Positions 22,770-35,465 are shown, counted from the stretch's first letter. The stretch is 64,000 nt of DNA from Acestrorhynchus altus (GCA_034509495.1 CM067503.1:23356171-23420170), one strand, 5' to 3'. Translations and numbers: made by a program. The notes: generated by a model from the sequence alone, not told the origin.

Positions 22770-23875
22770 CAAGTTGTGCCCCTTGGAAAAATATAGTGCA
22801 GACCACTGATCTGAGTCACAACAACTACACTCCTTTTGCAGAGCAAGAGTTAAATGTTCATGAATGCAGTGCAGAAAGAAAAAAAATCAATACTGCACTT
22901 CACATAAACTCTTCATAATAGGCAGACATTTTTTCCTTTTTTTTCCTGCTTTTATTATCTTGGTGCTGAATGTAATTCTCTAACACAGTGGCAGACACAT
23001 TGCATTTGCCACAACAATCAGCATCCTCTGGGTGGTTATCCCTGGGAGGGCTTCCATGAAAATGTGCAAAGTATGTTATTGATTTTTGTTGACACTGTAC
23101 ATTGCTTCAGCAGCTGCTTTATAAACTGCATATCCTTACTGTTACTGTTTGTGCCCAAAGGCAAGAGCAGGGTCACAGTATGTAGTGGTGTATTTCAGCA
23201 TGAGGGGGCTCTTTCTACCTTGCCATTGGTGGAGTGGCTGTATGTCTAAAGGCTGATTGTTGTAATTAGTGGATGATTGGCTAAATTGAGAAGCAAATGT
23301 GTTGGCTTTAATAAGCGCACAGAAAAAAACTGAAGAAGGCCATGCAATGAATGTATTCAATTTATATCTTGTAAATAATTTATTTTATAATTTGAATGAA
23401 ATATATTATACCAACACAATTAAAAGTGTGCTTTACTCATGTTGAAATTATTTACACACTTGAAGTGTGCTCAATATATCACTTTTAAAGTGAGAATTCA
23501 ATGCCTCCTCGAGGAGAAAAATGTTGCATACAACAAAGTTTATGTTTACAGTAAATATTCTCGGCCTGCAATGGATTTAATGTGCTGTTATTCTAAAGAT
23601 TCAATCATACATTTCTGATATCAGTGATATAATGTTGTTAAATATTAAACAAACACACAATGTAGTAAGTTTTATTCAACATTTTGAGAATACTTTGAAT
23701 AAAATCATCAATAATATTGTAAACTTTTTTCCACTCATTTCTAAAGCTATTGGGAAAAAAAATATTAATTTTACATTTATTCATTTTTGTTCAGACATTT
23801 AACACTTTATTAAAGGCAGGTAACTCAATATATGTTTAACACAAACAACATTTAAGACATTTAAGACTCCATAAA
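22770..23875. other. No gene recognised
   Basis: AT-rich sequence. At 23420-23500 there are inverted AAGTGTGC/CACACTT motifs that could be a small decayed MITE, but the ends are not clear. Confidence 0.45.
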
Positions 23876-23879
23876 GTTT

Positions 23880-23975
23880 CCAACAGGATCTAAGCGTGAG
23901 GAATCTCTAGATTCTAGATCCTTGTCTACTAGCTAAGGATATTCTGAGTGAATAGCAAAGCACTTTTGGAAAATC
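23880..23975 (+). mobile_element. L2-type LINE 3' UTR fragment
   Basis: Contains GAGGAATCTCTAGATTCTAG, CTACTAGCTAAGGATATTCT and GAGTGAATAGCAAAGCACTT, matching 1090-1170 (same strand) and the reverse complement of 29455-29530. Together the three copies define the 3' UTR of one LINE family. Confidence 0.6.
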
Positions 23976-24196
23976 TGAAAATCTGCCTGTCAATGCAAAA
24001 AAAGCCTTTAACCATTAAGCATTCAAGTGTTTTCAAGTTGTCATGGTATATAAAACCATAGTACAAAAACCTACCTCTCCACTGAAACCATAATACTTTT
24101 GGTGTTTAGACAGTTTAGACACCAAATTATTTTATGACTGATTAATTATATTTTTATAGTATAATTAATACAATGCCAACCTGGCACCAGTTTATC

Positions 24197-24649
24197 TAAC
24201 CCTTGTGTTGTTTTAAGGGTAAACATTTACATTTATCAGACGCTCTTATCCAGAGCAACTTACAAGGTTAGTCACATTACAGAGGAGGGCAGCGTTAGGA
24301 GTCTTACCCAAGGACTCTTATTGGTGTGTCACAGCGTAGTTGCCCAGACTGGGAATCAAACCCCAGTCTCCCACATGGTGTGGTGGCATTATCTGTTGTG
24401 CCACACCAACCACAAATTGCTGGTCACCACATTTAATAGCAGAGAAATTAATAATCTTTTTTCAACATGACATTTGATTTCTTTTCCTAAACTGTCTCCA
24501 AGATTGGAAAAAGTAAAAAATAACTGTTTATGTTTTCATGAAAGCTGTACACCTCCAAGGTACAAAGATTTCCTTTAGGGTCATATTTGGCCCACCAGGG
24601 GTTTTAGTGAAGGCGGGTCATTTTTGAGCCTTAGGACAAGGGGTTTAAA
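24197..24649. mobile_element. piggyBac-like MITE interrupted by a SINE
   Basis: The left end TAACCCTTGTGTTG at 24197 and the right end (reverse complement TTTAAACCCCTTGTCC at 24649) form an imperfect terminal inverted repeat of the CCCTTGTG type known from fish TTAA-inserting elements. Sub-terminal GGGTCATTTTTGAGCC (24615-24630) supports this. A SINE occupies 24223-24413. Removing it would leave a short non-coding element of about 260 bp. Confidence 0.6.
24223..24413 (-). mobile_element. tRNA-derived SINE with L2-type tail
   Basis: Reading the minus strand from 24413: TGGTGTGGCACAACAGATAA (A-box region), CACCATGTGGGAGACTGG, then the B box GGTTTGATTCC (24362-24352), a body ending GTAAGTTGCTCTGGATAAGA, and the tail GCGTCTGATAAATGTAAATG. 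The tail is the same type as the LINE 3' end at 29396-29450 (minus strand) and 1175-1210. This is the expected arrangement for a SINE moved by a partner LINE. It is nested in a piggyBac-like MITE, so it is the younger of the two. Confidence 0.78.
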
Positions 24650-26855
24650 GAGAATATTAAGGGTTCAACTTTTCTGCATCTTTAAATGTTACACAGGTGA
24701 ACTGATAGCTTCTCTACTTGCAGAGATAGTACAGCCCAACACTGTAGGCTACATTGGCATAGTGCTGTGGAGTCTGCCACATTTTACTGGTGTTACAATT
24801 TCAAAGGTTAGGCTAGGTTCTTATCTTACTTCTTCCACTCTAAACTCCACTCTTTCTTTCAACCCACTCTGTCTTCTTGTCTCTGAATGATCTAGCCCAT
24901 CGACCTGCAGTCCTTGGCCGTCTGATGCTATCAGAGCTGCACTGCCATGGCAAAAATCCAATTTACCCACAGATCTGGTGGAGGACCAGCTGTTTTCTTC
25001 CATCCCCACAGTTCCATCTTTACACTAAAATCACTACCCTTGTGAATTACTCTCCTCTTCTCTACTTAAAGCACCATCTCTCTTCTCACTCAATCTGTTG
25101 TATACAAATGCTTACACCATTTTCAGATGAAAACCTGTCACAAATATTGTAAACATTACAGGACTATTCAAACGTTTTGTGAATAATTCACTTGTTAAGA
25201 TATGAACAAATTTAATGCCTCCCTCATAGGAACAAATTACATCAAATAGATATTAATACACTGCCTGATACCTTACACACTATTGTTTTGATAAATGTGT
25301 GAAATTAAAACTTTTTAAATCCTTTCATGATCGAGGTACAGAAATATCTCATAAAATGTGTATATTTGTCACTAAAGTCATACTCAAAAAATTCTAGAAA
25401 TCCACAAGTAGCATTGTACTGTAGTAGTACTGTATAGCCAAATATATACAGAACTGAAGGAAAAAAAACAGCATTTATGCTGAGAAAAACAGACTTCTAT
25501 AAAAAACAAACAAAAACAATTGCAGAAATAGTAAGAATGGTATGAATTTGACACTATGTGGTGAGGATTTATTGTTTTAGGTTAGATTTTGTTCTATTGG
25601 TTTAGATCAGATTTATGTGTAGGTATACTACGGTAAGTTTAGGTTAAAGTGCAGGGGAAGGTTCAGGTATTATACTTACTTTGGATGCTTTGTAACTTTC
25701 TCTGTGCTCATTGTTTGATGTCAGCATATCTGGGTTGCATCATCAATAGTAGCATATGCACAAGGGTTGAAGCATAATAAAATAAATATAAAGTAAAAAA
25801 TGTTTGTGGATATATGTGTTGGTGGCAGTACAATTATTTACAATGAGCCACTTCACACCAAACTCCACCATAAATGACTGTTTACACATAAACCAGTGTA
25901 CTACTGTTTACTTTGTCAAAAGCCAGAATAATTCCCATTGAAAAGAAAAAGGTTTTTAAAGGTTTTCCAGCCATTTTAAGAGCCACATTTTTGGATATGA
26001 CAGACAGCTTTCAAGAGTGTTGGATATGACAGGCAGCAATCAAGCTTTGTCAATCAAAGCATCAGATCAAATGACATGTTGTGGTAGTGATAAAGTCATA
26101 CTGTAATTATTATTGAATTATTTCTGACTTGTAGTTTAAATGAAACAAGTAGAGAAACTGTGCACAAAGTGCATATCATAAATTCTCACACTACCCCACA
26201 TTGTTGTCTGTAGAAGAGATCTTCAAGTATGAGCTGAATTTGAATAAATGTTTGTGTTATGTGTCTTGTTTCCAGGACACATATTTTCCTTCATACTTTC
26301 CTTTCATATTTGCATCCTTTCTATTCATATTTTCTTTGACATTGAAACAAACAAAAAGTCAGAAAGTGTAGCAAAATGACAGCAATACCTGTACACACGT
26401 AAGGATTGAGAGAATTGCTGAGGAAAAGTTATTATTCAGAATGAAAATCATTTGTCATAAAGACACAAGCAGAGTTTAACTAGGTATAGTTTGCTGTGTT
26501 TCCTGTGCTACCACCTGCTGCAATCAATTTAGGTTCATTTGGATTTGTAAGCTTCCTATGGAGCAAACAACAAGAGCCATGCCATGACTTTGGAGTGTCC
26601 TGACCGGTGGTATGGGCACAGGGCCGGGAGCATATGGGCAGTCAGAATGTGTGTGTGTGCAGGTAGGGTGGCTCTGCAGGGTTTGTCCTGTGTCTGCTGG
26701 TCCTCATTACCCACCCCTGCAGACCAGTGCCACCCTTGCCCACTCATTTACATACCAGCATGACTTTTAACTAGAGTCCAATCTGCCAACCTGAGAAAAC
26801 CCTGTTCATCAGCAGGGGAGCATATGCTGCCCACAACCTCACACCAACACCCGGC
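24650..26855. other. No gene recognised
   Basis: AT-rich sequence. Positions 25580-25670 carry loose TTTAGGTT motifs. No coding frame or element was recognised. Confidence 0.5.
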
Positions 26856-26856
26856 T

Positions 26857-26857
<1 letters not shown>

Positions 26858-26940
<83 letters not shown>
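26858..26940. repeat. (TG)n microsatellite
   Basis: Pure TG run of about 41 units. It creates poly-HT open frames on the minus strand that are not genes. Confidence 0.98.
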
Positions 26941-26943
<3 letters not shown>

Positions 26944-27319
26944 ATAAGGTATACAAATTTTATATATATATATATATCTATATAGAAATACGTATCTAGG
27001 AACAGCTATATTCCCAGATCCCATCCAGCACCTAGTTTATCTAATTAGTCCTTCATTAAGTAAGAACTAATTAGAGCTGCTGACCTTCAAAACAAGGTCT
27101 TCAATACCCTTTTGAACTTACTCCGTGTGTATGTGTGTGAAAGTAAGGTATGCAAAGGACTGCATTCATGTACCTCTTAACTTTATTCACTAGTGGTGTG
27201 AAAATTTTGTTTAAAGTTGATGAGCACATGTGTGAATGAATGGAGAGTATATGTGGGGGAGGATGTGTGTGTCTGAATGGAGAAAGATCATATTAATGAG
27301 ATTTCAAACATTAGCTTCA

Positions 27320-27327
27320 AACACACA

Positions 27328-27399
<72 letters not shown>

Positions 27400-27406
27400 A
27401 AAAAAA
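27320..27406. repeat. (AC)n microsatellite with A tract
   Basis: AC run with one ATAC interruption, followed by a run of 12 or more A. Confidence 0.97.
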
Positions 27407-27409
27407 CAC

Positions 27410-29390
27410 TGAATCTCCTGTGTACTGCTCTTGCCTGAAGAAGACAAATTGTAATTATTCACTAGTGATATGTATCATCTATGTACCCTATGTATGTACA
27501 TAAAATCCATGATGAAGGCTGCTGAGGAGACACTTTGAAATCAAAGGTCTTTCAAAGTGCAAAAAATGACCCATTGTCACAATGCTATTTTTCTGGTCAG
27601 ATAATAAAATTCTTCTAGTTTTCTCAGCGTTGGTGATTAGCGTGAGACCATAATACTCTCCAGAGTTGAAATCTTACACTTAGAAATCATTTTACATTTT
27701 ACATTTATTCATCATTTTTGCCAAGCATAAAACCTATAATAAATCAGCATTTTTTCTAACCACTAAACTGGCAAAAGCTATGTTGGACTAAACCTGTTTT
27801 CACCAAAGTCTAAAAAATCTTTTAACTGTAATGAACAGTTATCCAAAAAAAACATCAGATCACTCATTATCTACATCAGGTGAGGTTTAAAATTGCTTAA
27901 GTTCATGATGTTCATGATTTTATATACTTTTATTTTATAATACTCACCCCTTTTTGTAACTAATGTTTCTTACTTGATTCTATAGGAAGCTCTATAGGAA
28001 GCCCAAAACCATAACATTGGTCTTTCATTTAGTAAGGTACGATACAAACTGGGAACTGTCTGCATAGTCGTCAAAATCATATGATTTTGTCCTAGGGGAA
28101 GCAAATATAAGGGGTGAACCCTTAAATGGAAACTTGTGAGACCCCATTTCAAGTGCTCTATTTTTAATGTAAGAATCAACCAAGTTAAGTCTCACCTCTT
28201 AACACTGACACATTCTTCTAGGCACTCAATGAGAATATCACAAATAGCAATTTCAAAAGGGGAGTCAGTAGAAAGTCATCAGCCATCTATGAAAGAGCAG
28301 ATTTACTACTGTGGAAACATCAAAATGGCTCATGAATGTCTGTTTTTAAAAGAAAGAAAGAAAGAAAGAAAGAAAGGTGAGGGAAAAAGTGATTTTTATT
28401 TCTCCAAAACCAGTTTTGCAACAAGCCACAAATTACAAAAACCAATGTTTCTTCAAGAAACGATGAACCACTGCATTCTTAAAAGATGTTGGGACTCTTC
28501 CAGAATTGAAGTGCATAATTTTTGACAAAATATAATGATCAAAGTGTTCAGTAACTGAAGGTGTAACACTACATCTATTTTTTTTTTCATCCTTGTGTAT
28601 GAAGAAATTTAGAATGTCCTCATTTTTTAATGCCTCAGGGGCTTTGGAATGGAGATCATTTAGGGCAGAACTGAATGTATTAAACAGAAATTTTGATGTG
28701 ATTATTTTCTCAAATCATATTTGAAAAATAATCTGCTCTTGCAGATCTCATTAAATCTAAAATGACACTTGCAACTTATCTTTTTTCCCCACTTATGCTG
28801 AGCCTTCCTGCATTCTTGCCTAACAGCCCTAATTGAATTGGTCAGGATTTTAATGTTGCATGTCTGGCTTTGAGAGAAGCAGTTGACTAAAGCACAGTTC
28901 AGCTGGAAGAGGTAACTAACTCCTTAATAAAAAAAAAGTAGTTTAAATAACTTAAATTAAAATTTATTGACAGTAAAACATATGGCAAGAAAAGTAGAGA
29001 GATTAAAAAGATACAGCAAGCCCTAGTTCTGTGAACAGACTTAGATCATCAACACTCACACATTCTCAGTGCCAAGGTCAAGAAGTGATCTCATATCCAT
29101 CTATGTTAGTAAACATCACATTTTGTTAGTTATTGATCAGACTTGGCATAATATGTGAGAACAATTTTCCCAAAAACTGGATTTCTACTGTAAATAAAAA
29201 TCACCAGGTCTCAATTAACCTACAAAATAACCAAATGGTCTATAATTACTGTTAATTACTGTTAGTTTACATTAACTTACATTCAAAGTCACGAACATTT
29301 TTGGCTTCTCCTGTAAAGTTGCCATTTTGGAGATGTTTTTCAATAGTCAATGACATTATGTGTTATAACTGACTATTAAGGTTCAATAGA
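27410..29390. other. No gene recognised
   Basis: AT-rich sequence with an (AAAG)7 run at 28349-28376. The 129-codon frame at 28136-28525 has no recognisable domain and runs through this simple repeat. Confidence 0.5.
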
Positions 29391-29395
29391 CATTA

Positions 29396-29535
29396 ATACA
29401 TTTACATTTATGGCAACTGGCAGACAATCCAGTCCAGAGCAACTTACAAAAGTGCTTTGTTGTTCACTCAGAAAATATCCTTAGCTAGTTGGGGAGAGGC
29501 TAGAATCCAGAAATCCCTCGAACTTAGATGCTTAA
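29396..29535 (-). mobile_element. L2-type LINE 3' end
   Basis: The minus strand reads CGAGGGATTTCTGGATTCTA, CAACTAGCTAAGGATATTTT, GAGTGAACAACAAAGCACTT, then TTGTAAGTTGCTCTGGACTG and the tail GCCATAAATGTAAATGTA. This gives the order 3' UTR then tail and links the fragments at 1.1 kb and 23.9 kb with the SINE tail at 24.2 kb. Confidence 0.7.
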
Positions 29536-29539
29536 CAAA

Positions 29540-31700
29540 TTAAATTTTAATCATAAACCTTAAGAGTCATAGCAATAAACCCTTTAGAATGGACTCATAC
29601 ATGTATTGAACAGTCAAAAAGTGTGGGATGCAGAAAAAACAAACCTGCTAGAGAAAGTACCATGATTTCTGTTCTTTGTCTGCAATATGTGATTACTTTT
29701 GCAGCTCACAGAAATCTTATATTTGTGATGGTTTTATTTTCTCACAATTAGACCAAGACCCCAATTTGACTCCATACAAAAAACTTTGACTTGAGAGGTA
29801 AAGCTCAGGAAAGGACCAGAGTGTGCTTTAAAAAATACTACCACTTTTCAGCTCTTACAAATAAAAAGGGGTCCAGAAAAGGCTACAGCCACACTAAATG
29901 GAAAGTTTCCAAACAGATCAGAAAAATGGGATCTCTCACCCATTGGCCCAGTGTTCAGTCTCATGCAAAATTCTAAAGAATAAACTATTGAAATGAACAA
30001 TTTCTCACCAACCCTCATGAAAAACACCAGATTTGGCTTTTTCACAGTTTGGTGATTTCAATATAGAGTTGTATGTGTTGAAATTACAATCAGAGCTATT
30101 CATCATCCACCTAAAATAAAACAAAAATTTACAGTGAGCTCTAGATCACCTGAGAAAAACAGCACACACACACTGGACACATCACTTTCTCAACTGGTTG
30201 CTAAGTCAACAGCTGCTATCTCTCAGTATTTTCTCTATTTGTGTCTGATTTATTTATAAAGGTGCAGAAAGGACAGGGCTTTTCATTGGACAGAAAGACA
30301 TTGTAATATCCTTATGAAACAAAGATATAATTCACCGTATATAAAACAAGCCCAAAATAAAAAGAAACAACATTATTGTGACATAGGGCTCCAGATAAAT
30401 CTAGACCTGCCTAAGTGTGCTTAAAGAAATCCAGTGTAAGGATTGTGTTTCTCTTTATAACAACCTATTGTCTGTTAGGAAGCCTAAAACGTCAGATCTC
30501 CTGGACTGTCATGTCATTTGTATGTCATTTATAGGAAAACACTGATGCTTTTTGTGCACATGTGGCTGCTTTTCTTCTAAGCATGCTGTAAATGTTGAGT
30601 GTTGTTGCTGTTGTGTAACGATGCATCAGCAGCACTCAGATTAAGAAGAAATCAGAGATTAGACCCAATCCCATGATGCCTTATTCTGATCAACTGTGCT
30701 TGGCAGAAAGTTAGCAGCAATAAGACAATTTGAGTGCATGCAAGAGCAATGGCCAGACCATACTGAACACAACTGAAGTGTATGAACTTCAACACAGTAT
30801 GACCTACCCCATTCTACTCCAATAAAGTTAAAGAACAATGTACAACACAAATCAAAACAAAGGTTTTTTAAAAGGTTATTTTATTATATTTTATAAAATT
30901 TTTATATATTAGATATATTTTAGATATATTTTAATCAGCTTTTTTAAAAACTTTAGTCAATATATATATATATATATATATATGCTTTTGTGTAATTTGA
31001 CTCATAGTTCATTAACCCTTTTAAGTCCAAACAATCAAACAATATGCAGAAAATTATGCATACCACTTTCTGGACAGTTATTTAAAAAGACAAGAATAAA
31101 TTATACCCTACACACATGGTAAATACAGAAGTTATAGCTCACAGCAGGTTTTTGAACTAAATTGTTTACACTCTCAATTGCCATTAAAATTTTACTTAAG
31201 TGTTCAAACTTGGATGAATAATACACAATAAGCAAATATATATATATATAACTTTCATTGAACATTAAAACTTTATGAAACTTTATTTGTGTTATTATTT
31301 AAAAATAATAATTTTGCAGAACTTTAAAGCTTAGAAGTTTTTCGAGAAGAAATCATTTCCAACAAAACATCACTGACAAAGAAAATAAAAAAGTTTCTGC
31401 TGAGTGTAAAAATTCACCCCAAGCTTCAGAGAACATAAATCTTGTTCTCTGCAGAACAACCCTCAGTCCTGATCCTCCAATCAGCACTAATCTGTCCTTT
31501 GTCACCATCCTCACACCCACCTTTCCTTCAGCTCACAGCACTGAGGGGGCATGTGTATTCGCACATGTGTGTCCCTATGTGTGACTCTGTAACACACACT
31601 GACCTGCAGAAGTGGCCTGGCAGGGTGATAATTGCTGAAACAGTGAGACACATAAGTCGTACAGGACGTTTGACAAGATGAGAAAGAGAGAAAGACAGAC
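29540..31700. other. No gene recognised
   Basis: AT-rich sequence with (TA)n runs at 30959-30983 and 31237-31250. Nothing else was recognised. Confidence 0.5.
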
Positions 31701-31705
31701 AGAAT

Positions 31706-31838
<133 letters not shown>

Positions 31839-32274
31839 AAAAAGATGGACAAAAATAAGAGAAAGAGAGAGGAAGAGATAACAGTGGTTAGAGAGGGGTA
31901 GGGGAGAAAGAGTGAGAAAATCATTGTATTCAGAAAATGTGCAGCAAGAATGGGTGAAAAATACAGATTTCTTTACAATGGCAACAAGGCTGCAGTCTGG
32001 ATATTCCAAGACTGTTTAAAATCCACATGTACGGCTACATTAGTTTGCAGTGCAGCTGGAACAATCTTATATAATACATACAAAATAGATCCTTACATTT
32101 CTGGATGGACATAAAATGAGTTTCAGAGAAACACTTCAGTTTAAGGCACTACAAAGCCAAGACTCAGCCATAAGCCATAAATGGAGAATTAAAAGACAGA
32201 AAATGTTATTACAAAAAATGAACATATACAAAGTCCTAACTGTCACTGATTTGAAGAACTCAACTGCATAAGTT

Positions 32275-32540
32275 CTATTTTTATGAAGACCTTGCAGCAG
32301 CAAAGCAGCCCCAAACCATGACATTTCTACCTTCCATTTTGGAGACAGGGGAGTGTCTGATTTCTAATTATTGAACCCTTTCCAGACTCATATTCGTCTA
32401 CAAACATCTCTATGAAGGCCTCTTAGAACTTTCTGGACCTTGCCATGGTGATACCACTTCAACAATCAAGTGAACACTAAAACCTCATTTAGCTGGTTAT
32501 GGGGCTCTCTAACCCAGTAACAGAACCTAACAGGCTTTAA
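32275..32540 (-). mobile_element. Tc1-like transposon remnant (weak)
   Basis: The plus-strand text CAGCAAAGCAGCCCCAAACC, ATGACATTTCTACCTTCCAT, CCTCTTAGAACTTTCTGGAC and CTTGCCATGGTGATACCACT resembles the reverse complement of fish Tc1-like elements. It is heavily decayed. Confidence 0.42.
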
Positions 32541-32839
32541 AAAACATCACGGTAAATACTCTGAATTATGAATATAACATTGTATATACAATTTATTCAT
32601 GATATATTCTAAATGATCCAAAATGTACTATACATTAATCAGAATCTGCTGTAGATATACTATATTTAAACATACTGAAGTCTGATTTTCATTTCTTCTG
32701 TACTAAGTCTTATGCCCCCTCCATGGTATGTACGTGAGAGCACTAATGGGAGTAGAAGGAAGCAGAGTAGAGGATATCCTGATGTTTATCCTGCTTTTGA
32801 GAAATTGCCTCTGCTGTCCAAGGGAGGCTTTCTTCTAGA

Positions 32840-32950
32840 TTTTGGAGCATTTGTGTAAGGATTTGATTGCATTTAGTGACAACAGCAATAGTGAGTTGTT
32901 GACTGACTTACCTTATCCCCAATTCCCTCCAAAAATATTGGATGGAGCGT
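32840..32950. repeat. Interspersed repeat fragment
   Basis: TTTGGAGCATTTGTGTAAGG, ATTTGATTGCATTTAGTGAC and CCCCAATTCCCTCCAAAAAT resemble a common fish interspersed repeat (recalled). Its class is unknown. Confidence 0.4.
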
Positions 32951-32957
32951 GTGTGCA

Positions 32958-32982
32958 TGTGTGTGTGTGTGTGTGTGTGTGT
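32958..32982. repeat. (TG)n microsatellite
   Basis: Short pure run of about 12 units. Confidence 0.95.
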
Positions 32983-33403
32983 TTGCATTTGCACATCTGC
33001 GTCAGCAATGGCTTTAACTTATAGTAGCTGAATGCATTGATTAGGGGTGTTCACAAAGATTTATGCACATTTTGTTCCATCAGTAAAGATATATCTGTAA
33101 TGAAAGGTCTGTTGAGATTTTTTAAGAGACAAAATATTGAAAAAATAAAAATGACCTCTATGATGTAACTGTAATGTAACTGATCACAGTGACCTCAGCA
33201 TATTGTCAGCTTGCCCAATCCCAGTTGAAACATTCAAGACACAGGCCAGTCACATCAATTAGAATGTTCCTACATTAATACCAATGTAATACGGTCAGTT
33301 GAAAGGATGCTCACTGGCCTTTGATGTGAAACACTAAAAGACTGAGGATCCAGGTTGACTTTGATATTCCACACTTGTGTGTGTACATACTCTCTCCCAC
33401 TGA

Positions 33404-33447
<44 letters not shown>
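33404..33447. repeat. (AC)n microsatellite
   Basis: Pure run of about 22 units. Confidence 0.97.
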
Positions 33448-33448
<1 letters not shown>

Positions 33449-33544
33449 CCTCAAGAGGACAGGGGAGAAACTTGGCGATGTTTGTACATCACATTAAAAC
33501 CAGACTTTCATATCAGAGACTGCACACTGAGTGTGTGTGAGATT

Positions 33545-33805
33545 GGAAATACAAGGCAGGCATTTCTAATAAAGTGGTCAGTGATTGGAGGCACAGGGTA
33601 GTTGTTTCTATTATACTGGCCATTGAGTGGAGGCACAAGATTGGGGTTTCTAATAAAGTGGCCAGTGAGTGAAAATACAAGGTAAGTGTTTCTATTAAAC
33701 TGGCCAGTTAGTGTAAACACAAGGTAGGTGTTATTTATTAGAGTGGCGTATGAGAGGAACCACAAGGTAGATGTTTCTCATTAAGTGGTCAGTGAGTGTA
33801 AAAAC
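33545..33805 (+). repeat. Minisatellite, unit about 41 bp, about six units
   Basis: Tandem units containing CTAATAAAGTGGCCAGTGAG then TGGAAACACAAGGTAGGTGT with moderate divergence. The same unit is present on the opposite strand at 5862-5945 and 6788-6830. Confidence 0.82.
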
Positions 33806-33869
33806 AAGGTAAAAAAGGAAAAGAAAAAAGAGACTGAAAGCACAGTGGAAATGGTTAAATATTTTCTCC

Positions 33870-34270
33870 TCGAATCTCCCTTTATTTTTCTGTCATTACT
33901 GCGTGTACATGAAGACAAAGCAGATTTTGACATGGCCTGTCTGGAGGAGCTTTTTGCTTGTGGCTTTTGACGTTTTTGCTTTTGATTTGATCTGAACGAG
34001 GCAGCTGCCCAGAAGATGGGTGAGTAAGAATGGAGTCACGTAAGCCTGAACGAGTCAGAGTGGTTTAGGGGGGAGTGCAGAGGAACTTTTTTCTTCTTTC
34101 CCCATCAGTCACCAAACATGTTCCATTGATCCTTCATCCTTTATTCTTTATCTAAATTACAGAGAAGAATATTTATATCCAACCTCAAGAGCCGGTGTTA
34201 ATGGAAGTCACGCCTCAGCTGAGCTCCATAAAGATGTCTTGGGGACTTGGAGATAACTTTATCACTTTTA
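33870..34270. other. Repeat-free segment, candidate conserved non-coding element
   Basis: Mixed base composition without simple repeats or recognised elements, in contrast with its surroundings. Contains GGCTTTTGACGTTTTTGCTT and GCCTCAGCTGAGC. The function is unknown; the call rests only on texture and on its place inside a long intron of a neural gene. Confidence 0.25.
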
Positions 34271-35102
34271 GAAAATTGTGAATGGTCTTAAATTGGCTTC
34301 TTGTGTGAAAACCAGCATTAATCAAGCAGCTGTAATCAGAGATCTTGCTGTCTTTAAAAAAGCCCAGGATGGGATCGTTCAGGATCTATCATTACTGTGA
34401 TGAAATCCCAGAGAAAGCTCAAGCAGAACTAACCATCTTAATAGATCCAACAGCTTTCACTAATTCAAACAAATGTCTTCAAGGGGCTGTCAACTCAAAT
34501 GCAAGATTTGGGATGGAATCATCATTACCCAGTATTGCTTTTAGAAGAAATAAACAATAATAAACAATATTTAATATTTAAAAGCTAAAATGTGGAAAAA
34601 CACATTTCTAGTGATGTGCAGTGTTGTGACCATGGTATCATAAACAACCTCACAGTAGCAGGCTTTTCTGCTTTTGTTTTGTTTTTATCAGAGATTTTGA
34701 ATCTGGTGATATTCTGGTTTTGAGGTCAAATTAAATGCAACTGGGAATTACATTGGTAAACACAGTGCTGTTGGCAAATACAAGCATAAATTGACACAAT
34801 TATACAATTAACTTTGTAATAATGTGAAGTATAGCCCTGTAATGATAAACAACAAATACATTCAAGTTATGCTAGCATGTGTTGGTTGTCAGACAAGCCA
34901 ACAAAAACTGACAAAAGAAATGTTAATTTACTGCAAACTTTAGCCCTCAGCACTGGCCAGAACTCATAGTCTAGTACACACAGTACACACATAGTCCAGT
35001 ACACAGGTCCAGTTGCACTTGTACAAGTCAATCTAATGCCAATAATAGAAAAAAAAATCATAATGCTCTCACAACAAAACAATATATTAATTATCAGTTG
35101 TC

Positions 35103-35103
<1 letters not shown>

Positions 35104-35161
<58 letters not shown>
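35104..35161. repeat. (AC)n microsatellite
   Basis: Pure run of about 29 units. Confidence 0.97.
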
Positions 35162-35168
<7 letters not shown>

Positions 35169-35214
35169 TATATTAAAATATATATATTCCTAAATATTCC
35201 TGAGCAAACATCAT

Positions 35215-35465
35215 TAACATTCGCTTTGCATTTCAGAGGCTGTCTGGATACTCCCGTTAACTCCTGGCTGCATCATTGCACTCAGTCTTCAACCATTTGT
35301 TCAATAGAGAATGGCTATTCCCTGGTAAATGCTGCAGGCAATATGAATGGACTGACATGCACGAGTGGGGTTTTCATTTTTTTCCCCTCATTTAATTTTG
35401 CAGCCGATGTCATTTGCGATCTCATTTGGTTTAATCTGGCAGATAAATCAGTCACTTAGGAGTCC
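35215..35465. other. Repeat-free segment, candidate conserved non-coding element
   Basis: Balanced composition with homeodomain-like and octamer-like AT motifs (CTTTGCATTT, TCATTTAATTTTGCAG) and no repeats. An enhancer role is speculative. Confidence 0.25.

Noticed and set aside
24223..24413. A tRNA gene on the minus strand (A and B boxes present)
   Set aside because: The body does not fold as a tRNA and it ends in a LINE-type tail. It is a SINE.
25575..25670. Interstitial telomere-like TTTAGGTT motifs
   Set aside because: The spacing is irregular and true TTAGGG repeats are absent. The region is simply T/G-rich; a similar patch is at 9165-9210.
26771..27024. Minus-strand frames with long HTHT runs
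   Set aside because: Translation of the (TG)n microsatellite.
28136..28525. 129-codon frame on the plus strand
   Set aside because: No recognisable domain; it includes an (AAAG)n run and has no splice or promoter context.
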